A stretch of DNA of 33,699 bases from Candidatus Binataceae bacterium (GTDB taxonomy: Bacteria > Desulfobacterota > Binatia > Binatales > Binataceae). The notes under the pieces were generated by a model, which saw only the letters and a list, made by a program, of their open reading frames with translations, had not been told where the DNA came from and did not search any database. Below, piece after piece: positions 31,359-33,699 of this stretch (position 1 is the first letter of the stretch; every line of letters begins with the position of its first letter). The position numbers were made by a program, and so were the translations under genes. The stretch is taken from positions 1-33,699 of the forward strand of contig JASHQJ010000489.1 of NCBI GenBank assembly GCA_030037595.1, in the 5' to 3' direction.

Positions 31359-32771
31359 TTACTTCGTCCGCTGAAAGTGATCGGCGATCACGCGCGACAC
31401 GCAGCCGGTTACGCGACGGCCCGTCGGGATATGAAGAAATTCATTGGGGCCGTGCGCGTTGGCGTGTGGTCCGAGCACGCCCGTGATCAGGAATTGCGCC
31501 TCGGGGAATCGCTCGCCAAGCATGCTCATGAATGGAATCGTCCCGCCTTCGCCCATGTATGCCGGTGGCTTGCCGAAGAACTCGCGCGAGGCGGTATCGA
31601 GGGAGCGCTCGAGCCACGGCGCGAGCGGAGGTGCGTCCCACCCGCGAGCGCCCCAGTTCGCTTCGAATGACACTTGAGCGCCGTGCGGCGGATCACTCTC
31701 GAGAATTGTCTTGAGCTTCACCAACGCAAGTTTGGGATCGCATGTCGGCGGCAGCCTGACCGAAAGCTTAACCGTAGTTGATGGCCGGAGCACATTTCCC
31801 GCATTTTCCGCGGGCGGCAATCCGTCGGCGCCGATTACTGCCAGGGCCGGGCGCCAGGTGCGATTCAGCACTAGCTCGGTCAGGTCATCGCTCATCGGGC
31901 GCATGCGCGAGACGAACGGAAACCTGCGGTAGATATCTTCGCCGAGCACGTTCGCGGTTTCGATCGCTTGTGCGCGGCGTTCTTCCGGAATCTCGGCGTG
32001 GAATTCTTTTGGCTTGATCGCGCCCGTCGCTTCGTCTTCGACGCGGCTTAGTAGCTGGCGCAAAATCCGAAAACTATCGGCCACGATTCCGCCGGCGTCA
32101 CCCGAATGCATCCCTTCACCGAGCACGTGGATCTTGAGCGTGCCGCCGACAAGACCGCGCAGCGAGGTTGTGCACCAGAGTTGCTCGTAATTGCCGCACC
32201 CGGAGTCGAGGGCGATCACGAGGCTCGGCCTCCCGATACGCGGCGCGAGATGATCGATGTACGCCGGCAGATCGAAGCTGCCGCTCTCCTCGCAGGCCTC
32301 GATCAGCACGACGCATCGCGCGTGCGGAATTGACCCGACCTGCAGCGCCGCAATTGACGTGAGGCACGCGAAAATCGCGTAGCCGTCGTCGGCCGAACCA
32401 CGGCCGTAGAGACGATCGCCCTCGCGCACTGGAGTCCACGGCGCGAGCCCGTCACGCCATCCAGCCATCTCGGGTTGTTTGTCCATATGGCCGTAGAGCA
32501 GGATGCAATCGTTCGAGGCGCCGGCAATATCGATGAAGACGAGCGGCGTGCGGCCCGCAAGCCGCACGATCTCGACCGTCATGCCCTTGATCGGTTGCTT
32601 CCGCGCCCACGCCTCGAAGCGCTTCACGACCTTGTCCATGTGGCCATGCGCGGCCCATTCGGGATCGAAGGCGACCGATTTGTTGGGGATACGGATATAC
32701 TCGGTTAATTCCGGGACGATGGTTTGCTCCCATTGCTCGTCGACGAAGGACTGTACACGCCTCATATCCAT
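31359..32771 (-). CDS. M20 family metallopeptidase
   Basis: A 470-aa zinc peptidase. Metal and catalytic residues: H95 and D97 (YGHMDKQPE), bridging D128 (GRGSADDG), the general base E161 and ligand E162 (EACEESGS), D189 (ALDSG) and H440 (AHGPNEFL). A dimerisation insertion lies at about residues 205-370. Length and motifs fit M20 dipeptidases/carnosinases and related succinyl-type hydrolases; the exact substrate is open. No signal peptide is visible. ATG 32771, with another two codons on. It is divergent from the MFS gene across 100 bases. Confidence 0.92.
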   Translation of the reverse strand: MDMRRVQSFVDEQWEQTIVPELTEYIRIPNKSVAFDPEWAAHGHMDKVVKRFEAWARKQPIKGMTVEIVRLAGRTPLVFIDIAGASNDCILLYGHMDKQPEMAGWRDGLAPWTPVREGDRLYGRGSADDGYAIFACLTSIAALQVGSIPHARCVVLIEACEESGSFDLPAYIDHLAPRIGRPSLVIALDSGCGNYEQLWCTTSLRGLVGGTLKIHVLGEGMHSGDAGGIVADSFRILRQLLSRVEDEATGAIKPKEFHAEIPEERRAQAIETANVLGEDIYRRFPFVSRMRPMSDDLTELVLNRTWRPALAVIGADGLPPAENAGNVLRPSTTVKLSVRLPPTCDPKLALVKLKTILESDPPHGAQVSFEANWGARGWDAPPLAPWLERSLDTASREFFGKPPAYMGEGGTIPFMSMLGERFPEAQFLITGVLGPHANAHGPNEFLHIPTGRRVTGCVSRVIADHFQRTK

Positions 32772-32871
32772 GCCTTCGAGCCTACGCGAGATTCGGCTCG
32801 GCAGGCAAAGCGCAAGTCACGAGAATGCGGTTGAGAGCGGGCTTGTCGCAAGGTAGATAACCAGCGCATCG

Positions 32872-33699
32872 ATGGCATTTCATGACAGACTGCTGCCGCC
32901 GAGCGCTACGCCCGACGCCGAACGCTTGCTCACATCGCGTGCGCTTCGCGGCTTCGCCGACGGTGCGGTAAGTGTGCTGTTGCCGAGCTATCTCACGGCG
33001 ATCGGGCTCGGCTCGACGCAAATCGGCGCGATCGTATTCGCCACGCTGCTCGGCTCGGCCGCGCTCACGCTCTGGGTGGGACTGCTGAGCCATCGGCTCG
33101 GCAAACGTCGATTGCTCCTCGCGGCCGCGGTGTTGATGTTTCTGACCGGCTTCGGATTCGCTTTTGTAACGAGCTTCATCGCACTCATCGTCGTGGCGTT
33201 CGTCGGTACGCTGAACCCTTCGGCCGGCGACGTCAGCCTGTTTTTGCCAGTCGAGCAATCGGCCCTGGCGGACACCGTTGCGACGCGCGATCTGACCGCG
33301 ATCTTTGCAATCTACAACGTTGCGGGTGCGTTGGCAGGCGCTCTGGGAGCGCTCGCCAGTGGACTGCCGGTCGCAATCGCACCGCGCTTCGGATGGACGC
33401 CGGCGGGAGCCCAGCGCATCGGATTCTTCGTATACTGCGCGATCGCACTCCTTGCGGCGATCGTCTATTTCACCTTGTCGCAGGCGGTCGAATCGGGACC
33501 ACCGCCTGCCCACTTTAAACCGCTCGCGACCTCGCGCAGCGTGGTCATCCGGCTGTCCGCGCTGTTCAGCCTCGACGCGTTCGGCGGCGGCTTCGTCGTG
33601 CAGTCGTTGCTGGCGCTATGGCTGTTCAAGCGCTTCAACATGTCGGTCGCAGCTGCGGGCACATTTTTCTTTGTCGCGGGCCTGCTGGGATCGTTCTCA
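32872..33699 (+). CDS. MFS transporter, N-terminal part (runs off window end)
   Basis: The frame from the ATG at 32872 is open for 276 codons to the window end with no stop. It encodes an N-terminal cytoplasmic stretch (MAFHDRLLPPSATPDAERLL) and then alternating hydrophobic segments (FADGAVSVLLPSYLTAIGLG, IGAIVFATLLGSAALTLWVG, LLLAAAVLMFLTGFGFAFV, FIALIVVAFVGTLNPS and more). After the second segment comes LLSHRLGKRRLLL, the Gly-x-x-x-Asp/Arg loop A motif of the major facilitator superfamily. About seven or eight of the expected 12 helices are inside the window. The transported substrate is unknown. It is divergent from the M20 peptidase. Confidence 0.87.
   Translation, partial: MAFHDRLLPPSATPDAERLLTSRALRGFADGAVSVLLPSYLTAIGLGSTQIGAIVFATLLGSAALTLWVGLLSHRLGKRRLLLAAAVLMFLTGFGFAFVTSFIALIVVAFVGTLNPSAGDVSLFLPVEQSALADTVATRDLTAIFAIYNVAGALAGALGALASGLPVAIAPRFGWTPAGAQRIGFFVYCAIALLAAIVYFTLSQAVESGPPPAHFKPLATSRSVVIRLSALFSLDAFGGGFVVQSLLALWLFKRFNMSVAAAGTFFFVAGLLGSFS

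Overview
The window is GC-rich, densely packed chromosomal DNA from a Gram-negative bacterium. Evidence for an outer membrane is the set of predicted lipoproteins, an AsmA-like DUF748 protein, a YcbB-type L,D-transpeptidase and YqjD/YqjE-type membrane proteins. The mix of an Amidohydro_2 protein with a double-VOC protein, a PhyH dioxygenase, a PaaG-like crotonase and an SDR, next to a sigma-54 two-component system, recalls uncultured delta-proteobacterial or Binatota-like soil lineages. This placement is inference from gene content; there is no rRNA gene. I see no tRNA, rRNA, CRISPR array, insertion sequence or prophage.

Layout. 1-1.0 kb (minus): nfo (endonuclease IV) coupled to the first codons of trpS. 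1.1-4.2 kb (plus): a small lipoprotein, nadK, recN. 4.2-6.3 kb (plus): amidohydrolase and two-domain VOC protein. 6.3-7.7 kb (minus): crotonase and a secreted DUF992 protein. 7.8-8.7 kb: PhyH-type dioxygenase. 8.8-13.5 kb (plus): a four-gene cassette, FkbH - acyl carrier protein - SGNH-like membrane protein - MBOAT acyltransferase. 13.7-17.3 kb (mostly minus): SDR, a frameshifted DUF3052 gene, a secreted Gly/Asn/Ser-rich protein (plus), and a compact run of small membrane-protein genes (YqjE/holin-like, DUF3618-like, 88-aa protein, broken YqjD-like). 17.6-23.2 kb (plus): a conserved hypothetical with a coupled mini-ORF, a sigma-54 response regulator, its histidine kinase, an Ala-rich lipoprotein, a small DHp-like protein and a second lipoprotein. 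23.2-24.5 kb: two paralogous excisionase-type HTH proteins (minus), an unusually AT-rich spacer with repeats, and a small CxxC protein. 24.7-33.7 kb: L,D-transpeptidase, alpha/beta hydrolase, the 1280-aa DUF748 protein, an M20 peptidase and a truncated MFS transporter.

The most interesting unit is the FkbH-ACP-SGNH-MBOAT cassette. Its architecture parallels the Dlt system (DltA loads DltC; DltB is an MBOAT; DltD is an SGNH-like partner), but an FkbH enzyme takes the place of the adenylating enzyme. FkbH proteins load a glyceryl unit from 1,3-bisphosphoglycerate onto an ACP, and the genes that convert glyceryl-ACP to methoxymalonyl-ACP are absent here. The cassette could therefore export a glyceryl-type (three-carbon hydroxyacyl) decoration to a cell-surface polymer. 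This is inference, but specific and testable. Two genes in the 14.6-17.3 kb stretch (DUF3052 and YqjD-like) each need one single-base correction to read through, so either that stretch is decaying or the sequence has indel errors.
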